Source: Dyella_D sp052115385 (lineage in GTDB: Bacteria > Pseudomonadota > Gammaproteobacteria > Xanthomonadales > Rhodanobacteraceae). Taken from it: a DNA stretch of 64,000 bases. Both the position numbers and the translations under genes were made by a program. The stretch is taken from assembly GCF_052115385.1 (NCBI RefSeq), contig NZ_JBFRGP010000001.1:62001-126000 (forward strand), read 5' to 3'. Below are positions 42,222 to 50,183 of the stretch, piece after piece. Position 1 is the stretch's first letter. Each line of letters opens with the position of its first letter. A model generated the notes under the pieces. It did not search any database and was not told the DNA's origin. It worked only from the letters and a program-made list of their open reading frames with translations.

Positions 42222-42248
42222 AAAGCCCCGCCTCCGGCGGGGCTTTTT
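42222..42248. terminator. Bidirectional terminator between dksA and sufE
   Basis: AGCCCCGCC (42224-42232) and GGCGGGGCT (42236-42244) form a perfect stem with a three-base loop, with AAA before and TTTTT after. Confidence 0.9.
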
Positions 42249-42275
42249 GCGTGTCCGCTCGGCTGGGAATGCGGC

Positions 42276-42701
42276 TCAGAGCGCCGCGGCGGCGTAGGCC
42301 TTCAGCTTGGCCAGCATCGCGGCCAGGCCGTTCGAGCGGGTCGGCGAAAGGTGCTTGGCCAGGCCGATGGCGTCGATGAAGCGCGGCTCGGTATCGACGA
42401 TTTCCCGCGCGGAACGGTCCGAATACACGCGCAGCACCAGCGCGATCAGGCCGGACACGATGGCCGAGTCGCTGGCCGCCTGGAAATGCAGCTGCGCGGC
42501 ATTGCCCTCGGGCACCAGCCACACCATCGACTGGCAGCCGTGCACGCGGTAGGCCTCGGTCTTCAAGTCCTCGGGGAAGGGCGGCAGCTGCTTGCCCAGG
42601 TCGATCAGGTACTGGTAGCGCTCGGTCCAGTCGCCGAAGAAGGCGAACTCGTCGACGATGTCCTGCTGCGCCTGTTCGGCGCTGGATACGGTGGTGTTCA
42701 T
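42276..42701 (-). CDS. sufE: Cysteine desulfuration protein SufE
   Basis: A 141-residue SufE: FAFFGDWTERYQYLIDLGKQLPPFPED, then YRVHGCQSMVWLV, in which Cys56 is the sulfur acceptor. It takes persulfide sulfur from SufS. The start at 42701 (MNTTVSS) gives the E. coli-like length; an ATG 11 codons upstream at 42734 is equally open, and neither has a strong ribosome site. It lies downstream of cysS on the same strand, linking cysteine use and sulfur transfer. Confidence 0.92.
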   Translation of the reverse strand: MNTTVSSAEQAQQDIVDEFAFFGDWTERYQYLIDLGKQLPPFPEDLKTEAYRVHGCQSMVWLVPEGNAAQLHFQAASDSAIVSGLIALVLRVYSDRSAREIVDTEPRFIDAIGLAKHLSPTRSNGLAAMLAKLKAYAAAAL

Positions 42702-42756
42702 CCACGCATTATCGCGCGTTTCGGACGATGCCATGGCGAACAGGCCGCCTTGCGGA

Positions 42757-44139
42757 TCAAGCCTTGGCGACGCTCCAGCGCGTGCCCTGCGCACCGTCCT
42801 CGATTACCACGCCCATCGCGCTCAGTTCCTCGCGGATCGCATCGGCGCGCTTGAAGTCGCGCGCGGCGCGCGCGTTGCGGCGTTGTTCCAGCAGGGATTC
42901 GACCTGGCTCGCATCGACCTCGGTGGCGCCGCCGTGCTTGAACCACGCTTCCGCATCCTGCTGCAGCAGGCCGAGCAGGGCGCCGCCGCCGAGCAGGGCG
43001 GCCTTGGCCGCCTGGCGTCCGGCCGCATCGGCCTGGCGCGCGGCGTCCGCGAGCTGCGACAGCTCGGCCAGCGCCTGCGGGGTGTTGAGGTCGTCGCACA
43101 GCGCCGCTTCGACCGCGGCCGGCACCGGCAGCGGTGCTTCGGGCAGGGCCACCTCGGCCAGGTCGCGCAGCACGCGGTACCAGCCGTCCAGCGTGCTCAC
43201 CGCCTGGGTGACCGCGTCGTCGGACCAGTCCAGCGGCTGGCGGTAGTGGCCGCGCAGCAGCACCAGGCGCAGCGCCTCGGCCGGGTGCTGCTTCAGCAGC
43301 TCGTGCACTTTCAGCACATTGCCCAGCGACTTGGACATCTTGCGTCCGTCGAAGGTGAGCATGCCGTTGTGCAGCCACCAGCGCGCGAACACCTTGCCGC
43401 CGTGCGCGCAGGTGGACTGGGCGATCTCGTTCTCGTGATGCGGGAACTGCAGGTCGACGCCGCCGGCATGGATGTCGATGGTCTCGCCCAGGTGCGCCTC
43501 GCACATGGCCGAGCACTCGATATGCCAGCCCGGGCGACCGATGCCCCAGGGGCTGTCCCAGCCCGGCAGGTCCGGGGTGGAGGGTTTCCACAGGACGAAA
43601 TCGCCGGGGTTCTTCTTATACGGCGCCACCTCGACGCGGGCGCCGGCGATCAGCTCCTCGGGGTCGCGGCCGGACAGCGCGCCATAGGCGGCGTAGCTGC
43701 CCACCTCGAACAGCACGTGGCCGGAGGCCGCGTAGGCGTGGCCGCTGGCGATCAGGCTCTCGATCATCGCGATGATCGGCTCGATATGCGCGGTGGCCTT
43801 GGGCTCGATATCCGGCGGGGCGATGCCCAGCGCGGCCATGTCCTGGCGGTAGGCCTCGGTGTAGCGCTCGGTGATGACGCTGATCGGGCAGCCGGCTTCC
43901 TTGGCTGCGGTGTTGATCTTGTCGTCTACGTCGGTGATGTTGCGGGCATACACCAGCTGCGGGTAATGCCGGCGCAGCAGGTTGGCCAGCACGTCGAACA
44001 GCACCGGGCCGCGCGCGTTGCCGATATGCACGTAGTTGTAGACCGTGGGACCGCACACATACATGGTCACTCGCTGCGGGTCGCGCGGGGCGAACGGCTC
44101 GGGGCGGCGGGTGAGGCTGTTGTAGAGCGTGATCGGCAT
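42757..44139 (-). CDS. cysS: Cysteinyl-tRNA synthetase
   Basis: A 460-residue class I synthetase (E. coli 461). YVCGPTVYNYVHIGNARG holds the zinc cysteine and the HIGH-like motif; GRPGWHIECSAM and HHENE add the remaining zinc ligands; GRKMSKSLGN is KMSKS. It charges tRNA-Cys. The start at 44139 (MPITLYNSLTRR) is the standard N-terminus. It is divergent from the glycine-zipper gene and followed by sufE. Confidence 0.97.
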   Translation of the reverse strand: MPITLYNSLTRRPEPFAPRDPQRVTMYVCGPTVYNYVHIGNARGPVLFDVLANLLRRHYPQLVYARNITDVDDKINTAAKEAGCPISVITERYTEAYRQDMAALGIAPPDIEPKATAHIEPIIAMIESLIASGHAYAASGHVLFEVGSYAAYGALSGRDPEELIAGARVEVAPYKKNPGDFVLWKPSTPDLPGWDSPWGIGRPGWHIECSAMCEAHLGETIDIHAGGVDLQFPHHENEIAQSTCAHGGKVFARWWLHNGMLTFDGRKMSKSLGNVLKVHELLKQHPAEALRLVLLRGHYRQPLDWSDDAVTQAVSTLDGWYRVLRDLAEVALPEAPLPVPAAVEAALCDDLNTPQALAELSQLADAARQADAAGRQAAKAALLGGGALLGLLQQDAEAWFKHGGATEVDASQVESLLEQRRNARAARDFKRADAIREELSAMGVVIEDGAQGTRWSVAKA

Positions 44140-44310
44140 CGGTTCCGGTCCGGTGAGGGCCGCGCGGCGCGCGGGCCAGCCGGGCATCTTAACAAGCTGT
44201 AAGCGGGCCCGCTGGCAGCCCTTTATTCTAAGCCGCGATTCAGAGATGTTTTGCTGCAATTCACATAAGCGCAACGGAGCGCCGTGATAGTCCCCCGCTG
44301 GAGGGCCGCG

Positions 44311-44847
44311 ATGATCAAGCTGTTTATCCCCGCACTGGTGCTGAGTCTTGCAGCCGCCAGCGTCGGTGCGCAGGACGCGCGTTACCCCAACCCCAATGAC
44401 GACAACACCCACTACGGCTGGGCCGACGTGCTGCGGGTGGACCCGGTCTACGGCGTCGCCCGCACCGAAGTCCCGCGCCAGGAGTGCTACGACCAGCAGG
44501 TGGTCCGCCGCGACCCGGGTTCGGGCAGCGCCGCGGGCACCATCCTCGGCGCCGTGGTCGGCGGCGTGCTGGGCAGCACCGTGGGCAAGGGCGATGGCCG
44601 CCGGGCCGCCACCGTGGCCGGCGCGGTCGTCGGCGGCGCGGTGGGCAACGGCGTGTCACGCAACGGCGGCGGCGAGTACGAGAGCACCGAAACGCATTGC
44701 CGCCAGGTTTCGGCGGTGAGCGAGCAGCGCCGCATCATGGGTTACGACGTGGAATACCGTTACCGCGGCGAGGTCTACGTGTCGCGCTTGAACTACGACC
44801 CCGGCGAGCGCCTGCGCGTGCGGGTCAACGTGGCCCCGGCGGACTGA
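44311..44847 (+). CDS. Glycine-zipper 2TM-domain exported protein
   Basis: A 178-residue protein with a signal peptide (LFIPALVLSLAAASVGA). A glycine-zipper region at about 70-115 (GTILGAVVGGVLGSTVGKG and VAGAVVGGAVGNGVSR) matches the 17-kDa surface antigen/SlyB family. The C-terminal half is a small beta domain with two cysteines. There is no lipobox cysteine, so it is probably a periplasmic or outer-membrane-associated protein. The start at 44311 has GGAGGG six bases upstream; a GTG at 44284 is less likely. A terminator follows. Confidence 0.82.
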   Translation: MIKLFIPALVLSLAAASVGAQDARYPNPNDDNTHYGWADVLRVDPVYGVARTEVPRQECYDQQVVRRDPGSGSAAGTILGAVVGGVLGSTVGKGDGRRAATVAGAVVGGAVGNGVSRNGGGEYESTETHCRQVSAVSEQRRIMGYDVEYRYRGEVYVSRLNYDPGERLRVRVNVAPAD

Positions 44848-44872
44848 GCGCCGGACCGGTCGCAGCGAGTCC

Positions 44873-44902
44873 AACCGCCGCCTTCGGGCGGCGGTTTCTT
44901 TT
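44873..44902 (+). terminator. Terminator after the glycine-zipper gene
   Basis: AACCGCCGCC-ttcg-GGCGGCGGTT (44873-44896), a UUCG tetraloop hairpin, is followed by TCTTTTT. Its presence means that the second terminator at 45128 must serve a different transcript. Confidence 0.9.
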
Positions 44903-44985
44903 TGGGCCGTACTTTTGGGACCGCTTCCCTGTTGCAGAGCAGCGAAATTCCCGTCATCATGCCGATTCTTCTACCCGAGCACCCC

Positions 44986-45090
44986 ATGTCCTCAGCCGTC
45001 TATACCGCCACCGTCCTGACCAGCGCCCGCATGGCTGCTGGGATGACGTCGCGTGCGCGCCGACCGCTGGTCCGACATTCGGCCGGGTAG
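44986..45090 (+). CDS. Putative arginine leader peptide upstream of argF'
   Basis: A 34-codon reading frame whose 3' part encodes SRARRPLVRHSAG: Arg codons at 45052 (CGT), 45058 (CGC), 45061 (CGA) and 45073 (CGA), with a TAG stop at 45088. A later start (45031 or 45043) would give 19 or 15 residues. No start has a strong Shine-Dalgarno, which weakens the case. The frame ends 37 bases before a perfect terminator, and its stop overlaps the antiterminator arm. Together with the following argF' operon this looks like a ribosome-mediated attenuator. Arg-rich peptides are frequent by chance in GC-rich DNA. Confidence 0.45.
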   Translation: MSSAVYTATVLTSARMAAGMTSRARRPLVRHSAG

Positions 45091-45154
45091 GCTGTCGCAC
45101 GCGTTTCATGCGTATAGACGACAAAGGAACCCGGCCCTCGCGCCGGGTTTTTTT
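45050..45154 (+). promoter_or_regulatory. Putative transcription attenuator of the arg operon
   Basis: The terminator is AACCCGGC (45128-45135) with GCCGGGTT (45142-45149), followed by a run of seven T. GGCCGGGT (45081-45088) can instead pair perfectly with ACCCGGCC (45129-45136), which would block the terminator. CGCGTGCG (45050-45057, over the first Arg codon) can pair with CGCACGCG (45096-45103). A ribosome stalled at the early Arg codons would leave the antiterminator arm free; one reaching the stop at 45088 would cover it. The rest of the 426-base gap (44848-45273) holds only the upstream terminator and an inverted repeat CCGGTA/TACCGG at 45220-45252. Confidence 0.6.
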
Positions 45155-45273
45155 GTGTTTCGGTTTTGGGTACGCAAGGGGAAAACCGGCCCGGCCGGGA
45201 GTAGCTCACCGTGGTTCCGCCGGTACGGCAGGGCCATCGTTTCGAATACCGGATTGACTAGCAGAGACATGCC

Positions 45274-46281
45274 ATGACGCTTCGCCACTTCCTCACCACC
45301 CAGGATTACAGCCGCGCCGAGATCGACGCCCTGCTCGAACAGGCCGCGGCGTTCAAGCGTTCCCCGCGCGGCCAGCAGCTGGCCGGCAAGTCGGTGGCGC
45401 TGCTGTTCTTCAATCCCTCGATGCGCACGCGCACCAGCTTCGAACTCGGCGCGTTCCATCTCGGTGCCCACGCCATCGTGCTGGCGCCCGGCAAGGACGC
45501 CTGGCCGATCGAGTTCGAGGTCGGCAGCGTGATGGACGGCGACACCGAGGAACACATCGCCGAAGTCGCGCGCGTGCTCAGCCGCTACGTCGACCTGATC
45601 GCGGTGCGCGCCTTCCCCAAGTTCCAGGACTGGTCGGTGGACCGCGAGGACCGCGTGATCAAGGCCTTCGCCCAGTACGCCAGCGTGCCGATGATCAATA
45701 TGGAAACGATCACCCACCCCTGCCAGGAGCTGGCCCACGCGCTGGCCATGCAGGAACACCTGGGCAGCCTGCAGAACAAGAAATACGTGCTGACCTGGAC
45801 CTACCACCCCAAGCCGCTCAACACCGCGGTGGCCAACTCCGCGCTGCTGATCGCCACCAAGATGGGCATGGACGTGACCCTGCTGTGCCCCACGCCGGAC
45901 TACGTGCTCGACGAGCGCTACATGCAGGCCGGCCACGACAACGCGCAGGCCAACGGCGGCTCGCTGCGGGTCAGCCACGACATCGACGAAGCCTACCGCG
46001 GCGCCGACGTGGTCTACGCCAAGAGCTGGGGCGCGCTGCCGTTCTTCGGCCGCTGGGAACAGGAAAAGCCGATCCGCGAAGCGCACAAGCACTTCATCGT
46101 CGACGAACGGAAGATGGCGCTGACCAACCACGGCCTCTTCAGCCACTGCCTGCCGCTGCGCCGCAACGTCAAGGCCACCGACGCGGTGATGGATGCGCCC
46201 TACTGCATCGCCGTCGACGAAGCCGAGAACCGCCTGCACGTGCAGAAGGCGGTGATGGCCACGCTGCTCGGCCAGCGCTGA
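45274..46281 (+). CDS. argF': N-acetylornithine carbamoyltransferase (AOTCase)
   Basis: A 335-residue transcarbamylase. SMRTRTS (residues 49-55) binds carbamoyl phosphate; HPCQELAHALA and SHCLPLRR complete the site. The segment WPIEFEVGSVMDGDTEEH, including Glu92, replaces the ornithine-enzyme loop and matches the Xanthomonas AOTCase, which carbamoylates N-acetylornithine instead of ornithine. It produces N-acetylcitrulline, then deacetylated by ArgE'. It is the first gene of the arginine operon and follows the putative attenuator. Succinylornithine enzymes of Bacteroidetes are the alternative, with Pro at the Glu92 position. Confidence 0.93.
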   Translation: MTLRHFLTTQDYSRAEIDALLEQAAAFKRSPRGQQLAGKSVALLFFNPSMRTRTSFELGAFHLGAHAIVLAPGKDAWPIEFEVGSVMDGDTEEHIAEVARVLSRYVDLIAVRAFPKFQDWSVDREDRVIKAFAQYASVPMINMETITHPCQELAHALAMQEHLGSLQNKKYVLTWTYHPKPLNTAVANSALLIATKMGMDVTLLCPTPDYVLDERYMQAGHDNAQANGGSLRVSHDIDEAYRGADVVYAKSWGALPFFGRWEQEKPIREAHKHFIVDERKMALTNHGLFSHCLPLRRNVKATDAVMDAPYCIAVDEAENRLHVQKAVMATLLGQR

Positions 46282-46291
46282 GCACGCCGGC

Positions 46292-46921
46292 ATGTATCTG
46301 CCCCGTTCGTTCCAGGAAACGCGCGAGCCTGCCTTGCAGGCCTTGCTGCGCGACTATCCGTTCGCCACGGTGGTCACCACCGGCGCCACCGGCCTGGCCG
46401 CCAACCACCTGCCGCTGGAGCTGGTCGACGGCCGGCTGCACGGCCATGTGGCGCGCGGCAACGAACTAGCCAAGGCGGATGGTGCGCAGGTGCTGGCGAT
46501 CTTCCAGGGGCCGGACGCCTACGTCAGCCCCAACTGGTACCCGAGCAAGCACGAGACCGGCCGCGAAGTGCCCACCTGGAACTACGCCGTGGTGCACGTG
46601 CATGGCCGCCTGCGCGTGATCGAGGACAAGAGCTGGCTGCGCGCGCTGCTCGAACGCCTCACCAACCGCCACGAGGCAGGGCAGGCCAAACCCTGGCAGG
46701 TCGACGATGCGCCGGCCGATCACATCGAGAAAATGCTCGGTGCGATCAGCGGCCTGGAGATCGCCATCGAGCGCATCGAAGGCAAGTTCAAGCTCAGCCA
46801 GAACCATCCCGCCCGCAACCGCGCCGGCGTGGTCGACGGCCTGCGCGCACGCGCGCAGCGCCACGACGGCGACCTCGCCGCATTGATGATCGCCACTCAG
46901 GAGCCCGCCGATGGCGCATGA
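46292..46921 (+). CDS. PaiB-family FMN-binding protein
   Basis: A 209-residue protein matching PaiB: MYLPRSFQE, YPFATVVTTGATGLAANHLPLEL, PDAYVSPNWYPSK, VPTWNYAVVHVHGRLRVIED and the C-terminal FKLSQNHPARNRAGVV. PaiB proteins have a split-barrel flavin or haem-binding fold; B. subtilis PaiB was named a negative regulator, but direct DNA binding is doubtful. It sits ten bases after argF' and overlaps the OsmC gene by 11 bases, so it is part of the arg operon. Any role in arginine metabolism is unknown. Confidence 0.85.
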   Translation: MYLPRSFQETREPALQALLRDYPFATVVTTGATGLAANHLPLELVDGRLHGHVARGNELAKADGAQVLAIFQGPDAYVSPNWYPSKHETGREVPTWNYAVVHVHGRLRVIEDKSWLRALLERLTNRHEAGQAKPWQVDDAPADHIEKMLGAISGLEIAIERIEGKFKLSQNHPARNRAGVVDGLRARAQRHDGDLAALMIATQEPADGA

Positions 46922-47378
46922 ACACCACTACCCGGTCGAAGTCGTATGGACCGGCAACCGCGGCGACGGCACGCGCAGCTATCAAGGCTATGGCCGCGAG
47001 CACGAGATCCGCGTCGAAGGCCGCCCGGTCATCGCCGGCTCCTCCGACGCCGCGTTCCGCGGCGACGCCAGCAAACACAACCCGGAAGACCTGCTGGTCG
47101 CCTCGCTCAGTGCCTGCCACATGCTGTGGTACCTGCACCTGGCCGCCGATGCGGGCATCGTGGTCACGCACTACGTGGACCGCGCCGAAGGCAAGCTCGT
47201 GGTCGACGCCAACGGCGGCCGCTTCAGCGAAGTGGTGCTGCATCCGGAAGTGACCATCGCCGCCGGCGACGCGGCCAGGGCCGCGGCGCTGCACGAAGAC
47301 GCGCACCACGCCTGCTTCATCGCCAACTCCATGAATTTCCCCGTGCGCTGCGCACCGCGCATCGTCGTTTCCGCCTGA
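46911..47378 (+). CDS. OsmC-family peroxiredoxin-like protein
   Basis: A 155-residue OsmC/Ohr-fold protein. The two redox cysteines are Cys69 in SLSACHMLWYLH and Cys135 in HHACFIANSMNFPV. The PEDLLVASLSAC block is typical of the OsmC-related (YhfA-like/Ohr) group. These thiol peroxidases reduce organic hydroperoxides. Its start is inside the PaiB gene, implying coupled translation. Embedded between argF' and argG, it may be a passenger of the operon. Confidence 0.85.
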   Translation: MAHEHHYPVEVVWTGNRGDGTRSYQGYGREHEIRVEGRPVIAGSSDAAFRGDASKHNPEDLLVASLSACHMLWYLHLAADAGIVVTHYVDRAEGKLVVDANGGRFSEVVLHPEVTIAAGDAARAAALHEDAHHACFIANSMNFPVRCAPRIVVSA

Positions 47379-47409
47379 CGTTCCTTTCCACCCAGGATTT
47401 CCGAAAGCC

Positions 47410-48606
47410 ATGAGCAAAGACATCGTCCTCGCCTTCTCCGGCGGCCTCGACACCAGCTTCTGCGTGCCCTACCTGAAGGAGCGCGGCTGGAACGTGCACA
47501 CCGTGTTCGCCGACACCGGCGGCGTGGACGCCGAGGAGCGCGCCTATATCGAGGCCCGAGCCAAGGAGCTGGGCGTGGCCAGCCACGTCACCGTCGACGG
47601 CGGTCCGGCGATCTGGAACGGCTTCGTCAAGCCGTTCGTGTGGGCGGGCGAGGGCTACCAGGGCCAGTACCCGCTGCTGGTGTCCGACCGTTACCTGATC
47701 GTCGACGCCGCCATCCAGCGTTGCGCCGAACTGGGCACGCGCGCCATCGCGCACGGCTGCACCGGCATGGGCAACGACCAGGTGCGTTTCGACCTCGCCG
47801 TGAAGGCGCTGGGCGAGTACGAGATCGTGGCGCCGATCCGCGAGATCCAGAAGGAACACACCCAGACCCGCGCCTACGAGCAGGCCTACCTGGAGCAACT
47901 CGGCTTCCCCGTGCGCGCCAAGCAGAAGAGCTACACCATCAACGAGAACCTGCTGGGCGTGACCTTGTCGGGCGGCGAGATCGACCTGTGGAAGGCGCCG
48001 GGCGAAGGCGCCCGCGGCTGGTGCAAGCCGCGCGCCGAATGGCCGTCCGAAACGCTCAGCGTCACGCTCGGCTTCGAGCACGGCGAAGCCGTGTCGCTCA
48101 ACGGCGAAAAGCTGCCGGGCGCGAAGATCCTGGCCAGGCTCAACGAGCTGTTCGCGCCCTACGGCGTGGGCCGCGGCATGTACACCGGCGACACCACCAT
48201 CGGCCTGAAGGGCCGCATCGTGTATGAAGCGCCGGGCCTGATCTCGCTGCTCGCCGCGCACCGCGCGCTGGAAGAAGCCGTGCTGACCAAGCAGCAGAAT
48301 CGCTTCAAGCCCGAGATCGCACGCAAGTGGGTGGAAGTGGTGTACGAAGGCTTCTTCCACGACCCGGTCAAGACCGACCTCGAAGCCTTCCTCGCCTCCA
48401 GCCAGCAGCAGGTCAACGGCGAAGTGGTGCTGGAAACCTCGGGCGCCCAGGTCACCGCGGTGGAAGTGCGCTCGGCGCATATCCTCAACGCCAAGGGCGC
48501 GACCTATGCGCAGTCGGCCGACTGGGGTGTGGCCGAGGCCGAAGGCTTCATCAAGCTGTTCGGCATGAGCAGCACGCTGTGGGCCGAAGTGAACCGCAAG
48601 GGCTGA
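47410..48606 (+). CDS. argG: Argininosuccinate synthase
   Basis: A 398-residue ASS with the ATP loop AFSGGLDTSFCV at residues 8-19, AHGCTGMGNDQVRFD, and a typical C-terminal helix. It joins citrulline and aspartate. The shorter type differs from E. coli ArgG (447). The gene order argF'-argG-GNAT-argE'-argB-argC-argH is that known from Xanthomonas. GCC ATG at 47410 is the only sensible start. The OsmC stop is 31 bases upstream. Confidence 0.96.
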   Translation: MSKDIVLAFSGGLDTSFCVPYLKERGWNVHTVFADTGGVDAEERAYIEARAKELGVASHVTVDGGPAIWNGFVKPFVWAGEGYQGQYPLLVSDRYLIVDAAIQRCAELGTRAIAHGCTGMGNDQVRFDLAVKALGEYEIVAPIREIQKEHTQTRAYEQAYLEQLGFPVRAKQKSYTINENLLGVTLSGGEIDLWKAPGEGARGWCKPRAEWPSETLSVTLGFEHGEAVSLNGEKLPGAKILARLNELFAPYGVGRGMYTGDTTIGLKGRIVYEAPGLISLLAAHRALEEAVLTKQQNRFKPEIARKWVEVVYEGFFHDPVKTDLEAFLASSQQQVNGEVVLETSGAQVTAVEVRSAHILNAKGATYAQSADWGVAEAEGFIKLFGMSSTLWAEVNRKG

Positions 48607-48611
48607 ATGCG

Positions 48612-49049
48612 ATGAGCGAGGCCTTGCGCATCAGCACGGACAAGAGCGAGCTGGATCTCGCCCTGATCCACGACTTCCTTGCCACCGGCTCCAGCTGGGC
48701 GCAGGGCATTTCGGCGGATACGGTGCGCAAGTCCATCGAGCATTCGCTGTGCTTCGGCGGCTATCTCGGCCAGGGCCAGGTGGCGTTCGCGCGGGTCATT
48801 TCCGACTTCGCCACTTTCGCCAACCTGGTCGACGTATTCGTCCTGCCCACGCATCGCGGGCAGGGCTACAGCAAGGCGCTGGTCGAGGCGGTGCTGGCGC
48901 ATCCCGAACTGCAGGGGCTGCGCCGCTTCACCCTGGCCACCTTCGATGCGCACGAGCTCTACGCACGCTACGGTTTCACCCCTCCGCACAAGCCGGACAC
49001 GCTGATGGAAATCTATCAACCGGGCATTTACCAACGCGCCCGACGATGA
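48612..49049 (+). CDS. GNAT-family N-acetyltransferase
   Basis: A 145-residue GNAT: FATFANLVDVFVLPTHRGQGYSKALVEAVL holds the acetyl-CoA pyrophosphate loop (HRGQGYS), and ELYARYGFTPP is the final helix-strand. The substrate is unknown. It is located between argG and argE', as in Xanthomonas. Acetylglutamate synthesis is already covered by the GNAT half of ArgB, so this one may act on another amine, or supplement it. Confidence 0.85.
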   Translation: MSEALRISTDKSELDLALIHDFLATGSSWAQGISADTVRKSIEHSLCFGGYLGQGQVAFARVISDFATFANLVDVFVLPTHRGQGYSKALVEAVLAHPELQGLRRFTLATFDAHELYARYGFTPPHKPDTLMEIYQPGIYQRARR

Positions 49050-49082
49050 CCACCCCGGAATAACAGACACAAGACGGATTTC

Positions 49083-50183
49083 ATGAGCCACCTACTCGAC
49101 GACACTCTCCGGCATCTCCGGGCCCTGGTCAGCTACGACACGCGCAATCCGCCGCGCGAGATCGGCACCGGCGGCATCTTCGACTACCTGCGCGAACAGC
49201 TCGCCGGGTTCGAAGTGACCGTCACCGATTTCGGCGCCGGCGCCGTGAATCTCTATGCCGTGCGCGGCAAGCCGAAATACCTGTTCAACGTGCATCTGGA
49301 CACGGTGCCGGATTCGCCGCACTGGAGCGCCGACCCGCACCTGCTGCGCGTGGAAGGCGACCGCGCCATCGGCCTGGGCGCCTGCGATATCAAGGGCGCC
49401 GCCGCGGCACTGGTGGCGGTGGCCAATGCCACCCAGGGCGACATGGCGCTGCTGCTGTCCACCGACGAGGAAGCGAACGACGCGCGCTGCATCGATGGCT
49501 TCCTCAAGGACCACCCCGTGTACGAAGCGGTGATCGTCGCCGAACCGACCAAGGGCGAAGCCGTGCTGGCGCACCGTGGCATCCACTCGGTGCAGATGCG
49601 CTTCACCGGCAAGGCCGGCCATGCCTCGGGCGAGCAGAAGCCGTCCGACAGCGCGGTGCACCAGGCGGTGCGCTGGGGCACCGCCGCGCTGGCCTACGTG
49701 GAGAAGCAGGCGCACGAGCGCTTCGGCGGGCTGACCGGCCTGCGCTTCAACATCGGCAAGGTCGAGGGCGGCATCAAGGCCAATGTGATCGCGCCCACTG
49801 CCGACGTGCGCTTCGGCTTCCGCCCGCTGCCGTCGATGGACGCGGACCGGATGCTGGAAACCTTCCGCACCCTGGTCGAACCGCAGCCGGTGGAATTCGG
49901 CGAAACCTTCCGCGGCGATTCGCTGCCGGCCGGCGACACCGCCACCGCGGAAACGCGCCGCCTGGCCGCGCGCGACCTGGCCGACGAACTGGGCATCCCG
50001 GTCGGCAATGCCGTGAACTTCTGGACCGAAGCAGCGCTGTTCTCCGCCGCCGGCTACACCTCCTTCGTCTACGGCCCTGGCGATATCGCCCAGGCGCACG
50101 CCGCCGACGAATGGGTGGCGCTGGACCAGCTCGACCATTACGCACAAACCATCTACCGGATCGTTGACCGTGGAAGCGCATAA
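49083..50183 (+). CDS. argE': Acetylcitrulline/acetylornithine deacetylase (ArgE-like, M20 family)
   Basis: A 366-residue M20 metallopeptidase. Metal ligands are seen in NVHLDTVPD (His, Asp), LGACDIKGAAA, STDEEAND and the C-terminal GDIAQAHAADEW. The dimerisation domain has GHASGEQKPSDSAVH. In Xanthomonas the equivalent enzyme removes the acetyl group from N-acetylcitrulline, matching the AOTCase upstream. It overlaps the argB start by 14-20 bases. Its stop and the argB start suggest coupled translation. Confidence 0.92.
   Translation: MSHLLDDTLRHLRALVSYDTRNPPREIGTGGIFDYLREQLAGFEVTVTDFGAGAVNLYAVRGKPKYLFNVHLDTVPDSPHWSADPHLLRVEGDRAIGLGACDIKGAAAALVAVANATQGDMALLLSTDEEANDARCIDGFLKDHPVYEAVIVAEPTKGEAVLAHRGIHSVQMRFTGKAGHASGEQKPSDSAVHQAVRWGTAALAYVEKQAHERFGGLTGLRFNIGKVEGGIKANVIAPTADVRFGFRPLPSMDADRMLETFRTLVEPQPVEFGETFRGDSLPAGDTATAETRRLAARDLADELGIPVGNAVNFWTEAALFSAAGYTSFVYGPGDIAQAHAADEWVALDQLDHYAQTIYRIVDRGSA

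Noticed and set aside
40916..42223. A 435-codon Gly-rich minus-strand frame opposite dksA
   Set aside because: It is the complement of the Lys/Ala/Pro codons of the DksA tail; composition is explained by that and by codon bias.
45185..45255. tRNA-like stretch (GGGAGTAGCTCA and later TTTCGAATAC)
   Set aside because: The D- and T-arm look-alikes do not close into stems, and no acceptor stem or anticodon arm can be drawn.
44900..45273. ArgR operator (AT-rich ARG box) before argF'
   Set aside because: No AT-rich palindrome of that type is present; the region is GC-rich apart from the T-run of the terminator.
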